NCBI RefSeq assembly: GCF_945859685.1
Contig: NC_079147.1
Coordinates: forward strand, 237,084,765-237,148,764
Reading direction: 5' to 3'
Origin: Eupeodes corollae
Taxonomy: Eukaryota; Arthropoda; Insecta; Diptera; Syrphidae
DNA length: 64,000 bases
Numbering within the stretch: the first letter of the stretch is position 1; each line of letters begins with the position of its first letter. Below, piece by piece: positions 1 to 9,914 of this stretch. The notes below the pieces were generated by a model that saw nothing but the letters and a program-made list of their open reading frames with translations, had not been told where the DNA came from and did not search any database. Position numbers and translations under genes: made by a program.

Positions 1-1827
1 CCTTCAGTTCTGACAGCTCGAAGCAATTTCGTAGTTTTCGAAATCGGTCGAATTGAAGAACATGCAATTTCATTTCACGTTAAATTGAAAAGTGATTGAA
101 ATTCACTTTCGATCGAAATTCGGAACATGGGCGATAGTCCAGTAATAACACGCTTACGAACATTTAATCACAAAATCTCTGATATTTCAAAGACAACATG
201 TCTTTTACATTTTCTACATCACTTATATTCTCTTTTAAAGTGAATTTATCCCATCAGTCAATATTAAGTGAGGGAGTGTATTAACAATTAACCGAAACAT
301 AACAATTACAATTTCAAACAGTCCAAGTCTCTCCATCAAATTGCTCACAAACCTTTCCTGTTTACTCTATGAAAGAGTTGTTCAGGAAATAATTTAAAAA
401 TTACTTCAACCCCATTATTTGAACAAAAACGAGGAGTGTCAACATTCAATTATTCGTTATTGGTTATTTTACACATTTTCATCATCAGTCTTGAAGACCT
501 TATTATTTTCTTTAATTAAATATCCTTTTTGTCGCATTTAACAAAATTACAATAAAAGCAAAAAAGCAAAAAAAGCACAAAAAGCAACAAAACATAAAGA
601 ATAATATTCATCCACAAACAAAAGGATAGCAAATTCTCTCCATTATACTCAACCAATATTGATCAACATCAACATTAATAAAAATGGAATAATTTATTCA
701 TTTCATCAAGAATATTGTAATTTCCACATGCTGTTAGCTGCTAGCTGTTCTGACTGCTTCTGGCTGTCAAACAGTCACTGTTTCTGTTCTTTATTCATAC
801 AAATATAAGTCTATATAGATAAAATATATAAAGGCAACAATTTCAACCAACTTCTTTTGCGAAACGGGGAGCTAGCTATATAATAAATTATATATTTACA
901 TAAATCTATATGAAAAGTGAACGCAAATAACTGTGGTATAGAGAACGAACAAACAAGCAGACGTCAGCTAGCTTAAACGGAGACGGACGACTGTTTCATT
1001 CATTCATACAAATTGAATGTCGACCGACAACTGCGACGACAGAAACAGCGACAACCTTCTGCCGATCCAACGACGACGACGGAAGTTATTTCTTGGAACG
1101 AAATAATAATTTAAAGAACGTTTTCAAAACCGCCCAACTGATGATGGTAGGTAGGTTGGCATATTGAACCTGCAATCATTTGGATCAAGCAAAGCAAGTA
1201 GGTAAACAGCAACCAATATGACGAGGAGATGAGTGACCATATGTATAATTTTATGACAGTTCATTTTGTTACCAACTGTCAAACTGAAACTCTGACCAAG
1301 ATAATACGTTATCCTGTTGACGTTACAAAGAATATGACGAAGGATGAAAGTGCCGAAAGGTGTTTTCTAAATATATTCCGAAAATTGCAGTATTTTTTTT
1401 TGACAGCTAATGTCAGATTTCAGAAGCTTTATAGGAACATTAAGCAAGCTGTCAGTTGCAAAATTATTTGAGCGCCACACTTACAAGCAGAATAATCAAC
1501 AGTTCGAGCTAAAACAGGGACCAAGGTTTATCTTTTCTTCAGTTGAGAGTTCAAGTTAAAGTTTAGTTGAAATGTTGTTGAAATGACATTTGACGTTAAA
1601 CTTTTCAACTAAAGTTTTTCTTCGCAAATTCCGACTCTACTTCGATACCTGAATGCAATTGTATCGAATCGAGCTAATTTTAATTTGACGCAGGTTTACA
1701 GAAAGTCGAAGCGATTTTCAATCTCACTTCGACTTTTTCCATTTTAGAATGCTTTTAATTTACCTCTTTAGTTCTTTTTATTTCGTCATATTTTGACTGA
1801 TTAAGCATGGTCACCATAAATTCACTA
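1..1827. other. AT-rich non-coding DNA, no gene recognised
   Basis: I see no coding similarity here. Short ORFs such as 1229-1471 have no domain, low-complexity composition and no recognisable relatives. A GC-richer patch at about 940-1110 (many CGAC/CAACGACGACG motifs) contrasts with the surrounding AT-rich sequence and looks like 5' UTR or regulatory DNA of a fly gene, but no splice or start signal ties it to a gene. Runs of GTAGGTAG and a long T run occur near 1150 and 1391. Confidence 0.5.
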
Positions 1828-1835
1828 CATTACAC
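1828..1835. repeat. 8-bp target-site duplication, left copy (CATTACAC)
   Basis: CATTACAC lies immediately left of the terminal inverted repeat that begins at 1836. An identical octamer lies immediately right of the element at 3218-3225. Both copies are exact and sit precisely at the TIR borders, which fixes the element ends to the base. Confidence 0.93.
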
Positions 1836-1874
1836 GGCTCCCTGAAATTACGCCATAGGAAATTACGCCAAAAA

Positions 1875-2230
1875 AATAAAATGGAAAAAACGCCAAAAAT
1901 TCTCCATACAATTTTTTGGCTTTTTTTCCTAGGAAAAAGAACCCAAAGAGTTTGGTGTTAATTCCGGATTTTTTGGCTATTTTTTCCGAAAATTTCTTGG
2001 CGTTTTTTCCTTTTAGAATAATGAAAAAAGGCCAAACAATTTTAGTTTGGAAAAAACGCCAAAAATTTGCTTTTGGACTTTTTTTCCAAACAAAAAAGGA
2101 AAAAACGACCAAAAATAAACTTTTTAGTTTTTTTTCCAAATCTTAAAGCAAAAAACGCCACAAAACAAACTTTTTGGCTTTTTTTCCTAATCAAATAAGG
2201 AAAAAAAGCCAGAAAATTAACCGTTCGTTC
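1875..2230. repeat. Left subterminal array of GGAAAAAACGCCAAAA-type motifs
   Basis: About 350 bp in which a 15-17-bp motif (A-run, CGCC or GCC, A-run, with its inverse T-run, GGCG, T-run) recurs every 20-40 bp on alternating strands. Several small palindromes result, for example around TTTCCTAGGAAA at 1926-1937. The matching right array lies at about 2940-3178. Subterminal motif arrays often serve as transposase binding sites in hAT- and MULE-type elements; that role is inferred here. The track of overlapping F/K-rich ORFs in this stretch is a product of the repeat. Confidence 0.75.
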
Positions 2231-2431
2231 TTCCAAATCAAAAACAAAAAAGTACATGTTTGTCGAATGTATTCATATGGTATACAAAATTATATAACGG
2301 CAAATAACAGTATTTTACATGTTTTACACGAATTTTGAAGAGCATATTTTGTTAAATTTTTTAACGTGATCAGTAGTGATTGATAGTTTGTTGTTTCCCT
2401 ACCACTAGAAGAAGAGCATTTTGATAAAGCG

Positions 2432-2695
2432 ATGGACAAAATGGAAAGTTTTGATTATGAAATTATAAGTGGTAAACAAAAAAATAGCAAACTTTTGTAC
2501 GTAACAGAACAAAAACAAATACACAAAAAAAAATGTTTGTATAGAAAAGATGTTCTTTACATTTGTTATATTAACAATTGTGGTGCTAAAATGAAAGTAA
2601 AAAGTGATGGATTGTGTGTAAAAGCAAAGAACTTCGTTGACCAATGTCCGTGTTGTCGGGAAAATGTGGCAGATGTCCTTCAGGTTTACATTTAA
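2432..2695 (+). CDS. FLYWCH-like zinc-finger protein, 87 aa, encoded inside the TIR element
   Basis: An open 87-residue frame with ATG at 2432 and TAA at 2693-2695. It has the layout of a FLYWCH domain (WRKY-GCM1 superfamily): an N-terminal strand FDYEIISGKQ, LLYV, then YICYINNCGAKMKV, where the C-x4-C pair followed by a basic/hydrophobic strand matches the YWxCxxxxCxA(R/K) core, then a turn SDG. The usual terminal HxH pair is absent; the equivalent place reads DQCPCC, so a Cys4-type site is possible. FLYWCH domains bind DNA and in insects occur in chromatin proteins and in MULE transposases. The ORF lies centrally between two repeat arms, suggesting it is the truncated DNA-binding part of a transposase or a captured/self-encoded binding protein. 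No intron signals are obvious. Function is inferred from the fold pattern only; the alternative is a chance remnant of a longer transposase. Confidence 0.55.
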   Translation: MDKMESFDYEIISGKQKNSKLLYVTEQKQIHKKKCLYRKDVLYICYINNCGAKMKVKSDGLCVKAKNFVDQCPCCRENVADVLQVYI

Positions 2696-2786
2696 TACCT
2701 ATACAAAAATTGACAAATTGAAATAAACAAAGTTATAAGAAAATGTCTTCTACAAAACAAATGCACAAGTACCTATGATATAATCA

Positions 2787-2892
2787 ATGGCGGGGGAGGC
2801 AGCGCGTACGCGTCGCGTTCGCCGTTGCGGTGCGACGCGCGCGGCGCCGCGCCACGCGGGTTGCACCGCGCCGCTCCATGTTACGTCGTACG
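2787..2892. other. GC- and CpG-rich hairpin island inside the TIR element
   Basis: About 100 bp of roughly four-fifths G+C, dense in CpG (GCGCGTACGCGTCGCG and similar), set in AT-rich DNA. It can fold: GCGGTGCGACGCGCG (2827-2841) pairs almost fully with CGCGGGTTGCACCGC (2855-2869). It lies between the FLYWCH-like ORF and the right arm. I find no ORF or tRNA/rRNA signature. It may be a structural or regulatory part of the element, or foreign DNA caught between its arms. Confidence 0.7.
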
Positions 2893-3217
2893 TTTAGATT
2901 CTTTTATAGACTTTTTGGGCTTTAATTAAAAATTAATTTTGGAAATTAAGCCAGAAAAAGCTCTGTTCATTCTTTAAAGACTTAATTTCCAATACTAATT
3001 TGGAAATTAAACCAAAAAGTTCTTATTTTTTTGGCGTTTTTTCCATTTTAGTATTTTGGCTTTTTTTCCAAAAGTTTGGCGTAATTTCCACACTTTTTGG
3101 CGTATTTTCCTTTTTGTTTTTGGGCGCTTTTTCCTATTTTTTTACGCCAAAATTGTTTGGGCTTTTTTTCCAAAACAGTTTTTGGCGTAATTTCCTATGG
3201 CGTAATTTCAGGGAGCC

Positions 3218-3225
3218 CATTACAC
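3218..3225. repeat. 8-bp target-site duplication, right copy (CATTACAC)
   Basis: Exact repeat of the octamer at 1828-1835, directly abutting the right TIR. Confidence 0.93.
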
Positions 3226-4480
3226 TATAAACCATCCTTTTAGCTTTTAGCTGCACTCAAAGGGTTAATTATCGTGTTTTGGACACAAAGAGTGTAGTAA
3301 ACATGCTGCAAAAGGTTTATCCACAAAACTGATTTAATAGTTTGATTACAATTGCTGTTGATGCATTAGACATTTATTTATTGTTATGAATGTGAATAAC
3401 AGTAATTAAAATTAGAAATCAGAAATCATAATTATTATTAATACAGGTGGTAGGTTTAATAAATTTGAGCCTATATTCCTTTGTGATAGGATAAGGATCT
3501 TTAGTAAAGTTTAACACGTGTCGTCTTTTCTTTAATCTAAAGCAAAGTGAAGGAAAATAAAAATAGAAGAAAGTTAAATATTTATCTATATCTAGGCATG
3601 AATTTGAACCAAAATTCCAATTTAGCTTAACCTAGTTGTTGGTCGACGGGTCGGTGCGGGTCAACAACCATCATCAGGTTAAAGGAAACGAAATTAACAC
3701 AATCGAACATACCCACATCCAAATACAGGATGGGGCAAAAGTTTTTTTCTAACTTCAACAAATTATAACTTTTATGTTTCTCAATTTTGCTTTTCTGTCC
3801 TTACTTGTTTTTTTGAGAATGCAATATTTTTTGACTTCACATTTTCCAATCGCCAATCGTTTGATCTTAAAATGAATGCAATCATTTGAGTGCGTCTTTG
3901 CCTTCTTTTCCATTCTTAAGTGAAATATCAGAACACAATTTCCTTTCATTTTAATATCTTCGTGTCTGATGTAAATTCACTTCAGAATCCAAAGGGAATG
4001 CAAAGATTTCAAGTGAACGCAAAGAATGAATTAAATTGAAATGATTGCAATCAATTAATTGTAGTCAAATGATTGGAGAAAAACTGTTTGCAGTCTTTTT
4101 TAAGGTCAAATGATTGGTGAAAACGAAAATTTAAAATTTCAGGTGAAATTACTGAATGCATTCTTTAACTTAAATTCAATAAATAATTTATAATGATTGC
4201 ATTCGCAAAAGATTGCATTCTTTTAAAAGACTAACTCTTGCTTAAAACTGAGGATGGGGACAGTTATGAAATTTAGATTGATTTTATTTAAGCATACATT
4301 TTTAACAATAATTTGGTTAATACAATCAATATGATGCATGGCATTGCCGTCTACAAAACTAAAAGTATAGCTTTTATATAGATTAAAAAAAGAAAGTGCA
4401 GTTAAAGATTAAAACGCTTCATTTAAAATTCGATTTCTATATTTAAGTGCTGTTTTGCAATATGCATATACTTTGTGTCT
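3226..4480. other. AT-rich DNA with clustered ATTGCATTC/GAATGCAAT motifs
   Basis: No gene seen. Between about 3810 and 4225 an octamer-like motif (GAATGCAAT, ATTGCAATC, GATTGCATTC) recurs at least seven times on both strands, among other places near 3816, 3871, 4044, 4151, 4196 and 4212. This could be an old decayed MITE or a binding-site cluster. The rest is plain AT-rich sequence. Confidence 0.35.
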
Positions 4481-4489
4481 TCCATTTCC

Positions 4490-6430
4490 GGTAGAAAGCT
4501 TATCATTTCAGTATTTGAAAGAAAGTCTCTGCCTAGGATAAGTCTTCTTATTTCTCTCAGTATTGGACATCACCCAACAAAATGAAAAACATCCTCGAGC
4601 TCATTCAAGTTGCACAAGTTGCATAAAATCGATAAGTCATCGCAGTGAGGAATGTAGGAATTTGTTTGATGGTATATTTGTCGTGGAAGTAGTTTCTTTA
4701 CCCGAGATCGTAGTCTAGTATACAGTATATTATGCGGTGCAGTGAGGTTTTGGTTTGCTCCGTGTATTGCGTTCTTAAAGGCTTCATCCAGACGAGCTAT
4801 TAGCCGATATAAAGTCAGTTTCCAAGAGGATAGGTTACTGTAGTTTAGTTCAACATCCACTTGCTCAGCAAGTTCTAACCAGTATTTAAACCATCCACTT
4901 TCGGGATTGGATTGTTTGAAGAACTATGTTTTTTGAGAGCCGATAACTTGGCATATCCAGAGCTTTGAGGATTTAATCGACGTGCAGCGATAAAGCCGAT
5001 ACAGCTAAATGTAGTATCCGTTGTATGTAAAATCTGAGCAGTTTTTCCACTTGTTTATATTTCCGACCTCCCCAAGCTTGAACCGCATAAAACATACCTA
5101 ACTGATTCCGATACAGCTTCGAAGACCATGAATTTACTGGCATGCGTAATTTCCGTAATATTAACACATTACTTCCATGCTACGTTTATAGCTGTTTTCG
5201 CCTTAACAAATTTGTCAGTGAGATGTTCTTCTATGCTCAAGTTCTTAGTAAAGCAGACTCGTAGATATTTGTATTCTTTTGCCAACTCTATTCTTTCACC
5301 ATTATATTGCCATTGCTGACTTGCACCCGATCTTCCTCAGCCATTCTTAAAAACCATCACTCTGGATTTAATTAAATTTACCACTAGGTTCCACCTTTTA
5401 CAATATTCAGCAAGCTTATTTATCATTAGCTGAAGGTACTGCGGTGTATACTCGAGTAGGACAATGTCATCAGCAAAAAGAAGAGCATCATTGTTAACGC
5501 ATACGTACTCGACTCCTGCTGTTAATGCTTCGACGATATCATCCATGAAGAGTGCGAACAAGCTTGGACTGAGTGCACAGCCCTGTCTAACTCCTTATTT
5601 CGTTTGGAACCATTCTGATAAGCATTGGAAATTCCTCACTGATGCTTTGGTAGTCTTGTATACATTTTGCAATATTGTACCGAACTTAAGCGACACTCCT
5701 AACTGCTAAAGCTTGTAAAATAGGGCATTGCGATAAACGGTATCGAAAGCAGCTTTGAAACCAACAAGATATGCAAAAAGTTTCTTATTTCTCGATAGAA
5801 ACGAGTCAGCGATCGAAAGGAGTGCAAAATGTGATCGAAGGTAGAGTATCCCGATCTGAAACCAGCTTGGAACTCAATGAGGAGATTATTAGAGTGTATC
5901 CATTCATTTAAACGGCTCAGCAGAATCGAAGTAAATATCTTATATGACGAGTTCAAAAACGAAATTAATATGTAGTTTTCCAGAACTTCAGTGCTTCCCT
6001 TCTTGTGGATTGGGAAAGTCAAGGCATCTCTGAACTGGTTTGGGATGGATCCTCCCTATAAGATCTGGTTGAATACTGCTGTTATAGATACAACAAGAGT
6101 ATCCGTCGAATTCTGCGGGTGTACCATCTGAGCCCGCAGCCTTTCCATCCTTTTGGTTGTTTATAGATAGATATAAACACTTCTTCTCTTGAAATTGGTG
6201 CATCTAAAATATTACTTTTGAAGTCAGGTTTGGCATACTGATTCTGAAAACTATTTCAGCATCTGTGTTTAACAATTGCTTGAAATATGTTTGCAGTCTA
6301 TTTGAGTTAAGACCCGGGTTAATAGTTCCATTCAGTTTTCGGACCAGGTTCTAAACTCAGACGACTTGTTACACTTTGCAAACTGATGTACTTGGGCTTC
6401 CGAATAGTCTTTTTTTGGCAGAGAAGTTTA
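4490..6430 (-). mobile_element. Degenerate non-LTR retrotransposon (LINE), reverse transcriptase to C-terminus
   Basis: Read on the minus strand, broken frames line up as one ORF2. Pre-RT sequence with VRKLNGTINPGLNS lies near 6300. A block with DGKAAGSDGTPAEF lies at 5988-6203. Then PIHKKGS, NYILISFLNSSYKIF and QAGFRSGYSTFDHIL lie at 5699-6022, the palm motif FADDIVLL and WNLVVNLIKS at 5337-5561, and a thumb/connection region at 4973-5167. Near 4570-4860 is a C-terminal region with CNLCN...HF, a Cys/His motif common after the RT in I-, jockey- and related clades. Frameshifts and stops separate every block, so it is dead. The clade is uncertain. The endonuclease and 5' end are missing. Confidence 0.75.
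5337..5561 (-). pseudogene. LINE reverse-transcriptase palm fragment (FADD box)
   Basis: A 74-residue open stretch with the RT catalytic box C as FADDIVLL, followed by the usual region with LINKLAEYCKRW-type spacing and NLIKSRVMVF. The two aspartates of FADD bind the metal ions for polymerisation. It opens with MDDIVEAL, typical of the segment after a PQG block; the PQG block itself lies just upstream in another frame. It is part of the remnant at 4490-6430 and not functional alone. Confidence 0.75.
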
Positions 6431-6584
6431 CAATTCTGATTATAATCCACGTAACGTTAATTAAAATGAACTACAGCACTTCAAGACGATTTAATAAGTT
6501 GATTTTCATATTTTTAAATCAAATATAATATATATTAAATACCTCGTCTATTTTAACCCAAAGAGCTTATCAGTGTCATTGTAG

Positions 6585-7262
6585 TGTGGGAAATCCGCCC
6601 TTTATGCAAATGATTACGAACCATGTGTCACAATTTCGTCAACAAGAAATCGTTGATCTTTCTCTGGCTGGAAGACCTTGCATAGCCCGAACTGAACCGA
6701 ATGTGGAACGCATTCATGATAGAATTCTGAGGAATGCTAACAAATCAACAGAAAGACGCTTTGGTCAACAAGGTGCTTATATAGAAGAATTCTGATGAAG
6801 AGTCGAAAAGGAATTGTAGTTGATCTTCCTTGAGTTACCTGAACTGTCAGGACTGAAGGAATGTGGAACGCATTCTAGAAAGTGTTTGGGATATTTCAGA
6901 AACATCGAAACGAAGGCGCTTTGGTCAACTAGGCGTTTCTAGCAGTTCATTTCGAAGAGTTCTTACGACACTGGTGCACGATTTTGTCAACAAGGAACTG
7001 TAGTTGATCTTCTTCGAGCTTGGAGACCTCGCACTTCCTGGGCTGAAGGGAATGCACTTATGAAATTGTTTTGGAGAGTTCGGAAAAATAAAAACGATAT
7101 TGCTTTGGTTATCAAGAAAAGTTCTTAGTAGATGATGCCAAAAATAATTGAACCATAAATGGTGAAATGTATGGGTCTATTACCAAACATTTATTGAAGC
7201 CAACAATTGTTGATATTACTGAGATGTGATTTCATCAAAATGGAGGATTTAATTGACCTCCA
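6585..7262 (+). pseudogene. Mariner transposase relic with tandemly triplicated second HTH region
   Basis: The frame at 6586-6795 reads VSQFRQQEIVDLSLAGRP, then RTEPNVERIHDRILRN and STERRFGQQG. This matches the FRxxxSVxDxxRxGRP linker and the second helix-turn-helix of mariner transposases. The same segment recurs, diverged, from about 6783 and again from about 6958 (period ~173 bp): each copy has a GTTGATCTT..., GAA(G/T)GAATG... and CGCTTTGGT-type core. After the third copy the sequence jumps to the central catalytic region near 7150-7245, readable as NGEMYGS, ITKHLL and FHQNG, the latter matching FQQDG with the catalytic Asp changed to Asn and a stop nearby. The catalytic first third and the C-terminus are missing. 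Dead relic. Confidence 0.65.
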
Positions 7263-7269
7263 ATTTTTA

Positions 7270-8655
7270 AAATGGGACTTCACCATGGGATTCTTTGAGG
7301 ACTGAAGATGTCTTACGAAGTGTAATGGAAAACTCAAAAATCTTTGTGAATTCAAAATAAATCATCCATAAAAACTTTTTTTCTATAATAGTTATAATCA
7401 AATTAAATGAGGAAGCAACTTTTGACCCACCCAGTACAGTACAAACATATATGTGTATATGTATGTATGTATATTTATACAGAGATATAAAACAGAAATG
7501 AGACAGAGAGAAATACCAAACACATCCTTTGAGGTGATTAAGAAAATATAGGTTAAAATTGCTATCAGTAGATAGATATGTATAGATAGACAGAACTTTG
7601 GAGAAAAGGATCATCACGTACATAGGTATGTAGAGAGGAAAATGTTTAACCTACTTGTGCCTGAGGAATTCCACATTTGTTAGCAAATTACATAAAAAAT
7701 TTAAGTAAGCAACATTTACATTCTAATGATAATGACGCTAAATTCTTTGCTTTCTTTTTCTTTTATTTTTTTTTGTTACTTTCAATTTAGCAAAGACTCT
7801 CGAGAATTTAAAATCACAGAATTAAAAAAAAGGATTTAAAAAAAGAATAAATACACCCTCACTTTTATCCTATCCTCTTATACTATACATAGGGAGACTT
7901 ACTTAATTAGTAACCATTAGAAAGGTCTTTTGTTAAAAAAAAAAAACAGAACTGTGCAAAACAAATATGGGAAAAACAATTAAGATTTTGTATTTTTTTT
8001 AATGACATTCATTCATTAGAGCAAAGCCCTCTTAGCTTTTTATTTGCATTTCCTAAGGCAAGTGTTTTTTGGTTCGTGCAAAGTCAAAATGAACACGCGA
8101 CCGGCAATGGGAGTTTTAAAACAATGGTTTTGGCGTACTACTCGTCGTTTCTACTGAAGGGTGAACCAATTTTTATAAAAATTTTAAAAATAATTACTGA
8201 TTTGTGGTTAGATCGTCTTAAGAATAAAAGTAAACATTTCATTTTGTTAGAGACAGTTTCAGTTGTTTCAGATTACAGAAAACATTATGAAGACAATTAA
8301 ACCCAAAAAATAAGCAAACATTTAGTAAAACAAATTTTATAAGTTCGTAAATGGAAAAAAGCTATTGCATTGTTTTATGTAGTGTTTGACGAGTGGCATC
8401 ATCTTTTTAGAACTTAATATCATTTAGCTTCCTTTTTTAGACTTTTGGACAGATAAACCAAACCAATGACTCACTCTATGTGGATGAATCGGTCGGCTTT
8501 TCAACAATTACTCACGGATTCGCATTTGCCCAAATATAGAAGTTCTGTTTGTTTTAACGAATACAGGAATCATCGGTGAAGATAATGTTTTACTTTTGTC
8601 TGCATTTTGCTCTAACCGTCTAAACAAATGCACAATTTTGTACCCCTGCATGGTT
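7270..8655. other. AT-rich DNA with a TATG microsatellite; no gene
   Basis: Holds a TATGTGTATATGTATGTATG-type microsatellite near 7445-7480, a GATAGATA tract near 7570 and several long A or T runs. The ORFs at 7267-7623 and 8076-8300 show no domain and are dominated by low-complexity sequence. I see no element ends. Confidence 0.4.
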
Positions 8656-8658
8656 AAT

Positions 8659-8960
8659 AAAACAAATAAATTGGGTGGCGCAACAGTCCTTTGAGAACCA
8701 GGGCCTAGTGACTTACAACTCTCAACCATTCCTGTGTGCGAGTAATGTTGTCAGGAATGGAGGGGACCTACAGTTTATATGCCGAATCCGAACGGCTAAT
8801 TTGAGAAAGCACTTTTTCATGACAAGAGTTACTCTTGGAGAATTTGTCAATTCCTCGCAAGAGGCAGTACCCGTGAAAAAACTTTAGATGGCATAGGCAG
8901 GGATCGAACCCAAGACCTCTGGCATGACAGTCCAACGCACTAACCATCATGCCACGGGTA
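8659..8960 (-). mobile_element. tRNA-derived SINE, full-length copy with target duplication
   Basis: Read on the minus strand the element opens ACCCGTGGCATGATGGTTAG, a pol III A box (TGGCATGATGG), and about 40 bp later has a perfect B box GGTTCGATCCC, as in tRNA-derived SINE heads. A ~200-bp body follows, ending GCGCCACCCAATTTATTTG and an ATTT-rich tail. The flanking 13-mer CTGCATGGTTAAT at 8646-8658 and 8961-8973 is the target-site duplication, so the copy is complete. Other copies lie at 29768-29865 (+), 31092-31306 (-), 51728-52024 (-) and 57327-57612 (+). SINEs are mobilised by partner LINE enzymes; the partner is not evident here. Short ORFs across the SINE are meaningless. Confidence 0.88.
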
Positions 8961-8974
8961 CTGCATGGTTAATT

Positions 8975-9900
8975 TTGTTAAAAACTGACAAAAAGAAATA
9001 TTGAATAAAGTTTGCCAAAAATCTTGAAGTTAATTTGTGACTCAAAGCTGTGGACCACAAACTAAACTGACAAAAAGTTCTTCTTGAAAAATGTATTATG
9101 CTTTGACTGTAGTCTAAAAAGTTTCGACAAAAACCTTTAAAAAAATTATTACAAGTTATTAATTTCTTTAATAAAAATGTATTAAAACTTGGAATGAACT
9201 TAATTTTTTTTAAATTCCGGAAACAAAATAGGTTGAAATGCGACCCACACTAATAACTTCCGATTGGCGCGCTTTTTTTTGATATTTTTCAAGTTTTAAT
9301 AATTATGTACAACATTTTGTGTTAAATATAAAAAGTTTATACACTTGTGAGCAAATCGACTCCCACGCTTGTGGTCAAAATTTTCTAGCCAAAAATCTGT
9401 AGAGTTTCTTTCTTTTTTCGATTTTATTATTGTAAAGCCATTGACACAAATTATTTAAAACCAAATCTTAATCATTTAAAAATTCGAAGTCCGTTTTAAA
9501 ATAAGTTTTAGAATGAGGGTTGACTCTATGATTATCTTAAACGATATACTTGGCACTTGTCCTGCTTTAAAAGTTTAGTTTTTTTTCCATTTGACGATTG
9601 TCATTTCATAAAAAATCTTGATATTTTCGAGTATTTTGAGGTTTTTCTTGTTTATTCGAAGACCTTGAATTTTACTCAACATGCCATTTTGATAAGACAA
9701 ACGTTCGATTTTTATTGAGAATCTAAATATTAGCGCCCCAATATCAAATCGCGGTCTTCCCATTTTACCAAAACTGTAAGTTTTGATGACTTTACCTTTT
9801 TTCGAAAAAAAAATACTCACCAAATTGATGTTGGTAAGCGAATTTTTAAAAAGAACAGGAAAAACGTTTGTTTTAGATTTTTCGTCTTGTTTAATTTACT
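8975..9900. other. AT-rich DNA, nothing recognised
   Basis: No coding or repeat similarity I can support. The ORF at 9575-9823 (-) has no recognisable domain. Confidence 0.4.
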
Positions 9901-9914
9901 TTACTTAAACAGGT

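Larger units (their letters stand above)
1836..3217. mobile_element. 1.38-kb TIR DNA element with FLYWCH-like ORF (MULE/Phantom-like, non-autonomous)
   Basis: The element starts GGCTCCCTGAAATTACGCC and ends in the exact inverse. The perfect terminal inverted repeat is 39 bp (1836-1874 and 3179-3217), flanked by the 8-bp duplication CATTACAC. Inside the TIRs, both arms (about 1875-2230 and 2940-3178) are filled with many copies of a GGAAAAAACGCCAAAA-type motif in both orientations, so the arms can fold on each other like a foldback element. The centre holds an 87-residue ORF resembling a FLYWCH zinc finger (2432-2695) and a GC-rich island (about 2787-2892). An 8-bp duplication fits hAT, P, Merlin and some MULE elements. 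The FLYWCH-like domain, often attached to animal MULE (Phantom) transposases, tips the inference to MULE. There is no transposase domain, so it would need an autonomous partner. The clean TIRs and duplication argue for a fairly recent insertion. Confidence 0.85.

Noticed and set aside
1825..2257. Overlapping 70-104-residue F/K-rich ORFs on both strands
   Set aside because: They are translations of the subterminal GGAAAAAACGCCAAAA motif array in the TIR element.
7267..7623. 118-residue ORF on the minus strand
   Set aside because: It is dominated by the TATG microsatellite and hydrophobic low-complexity sequence.
8675..8950. ORFs of 60-73 residues on both strands
   Set aside because: They cover the tRNA-derived SINE, a pol III-type element with no protein.
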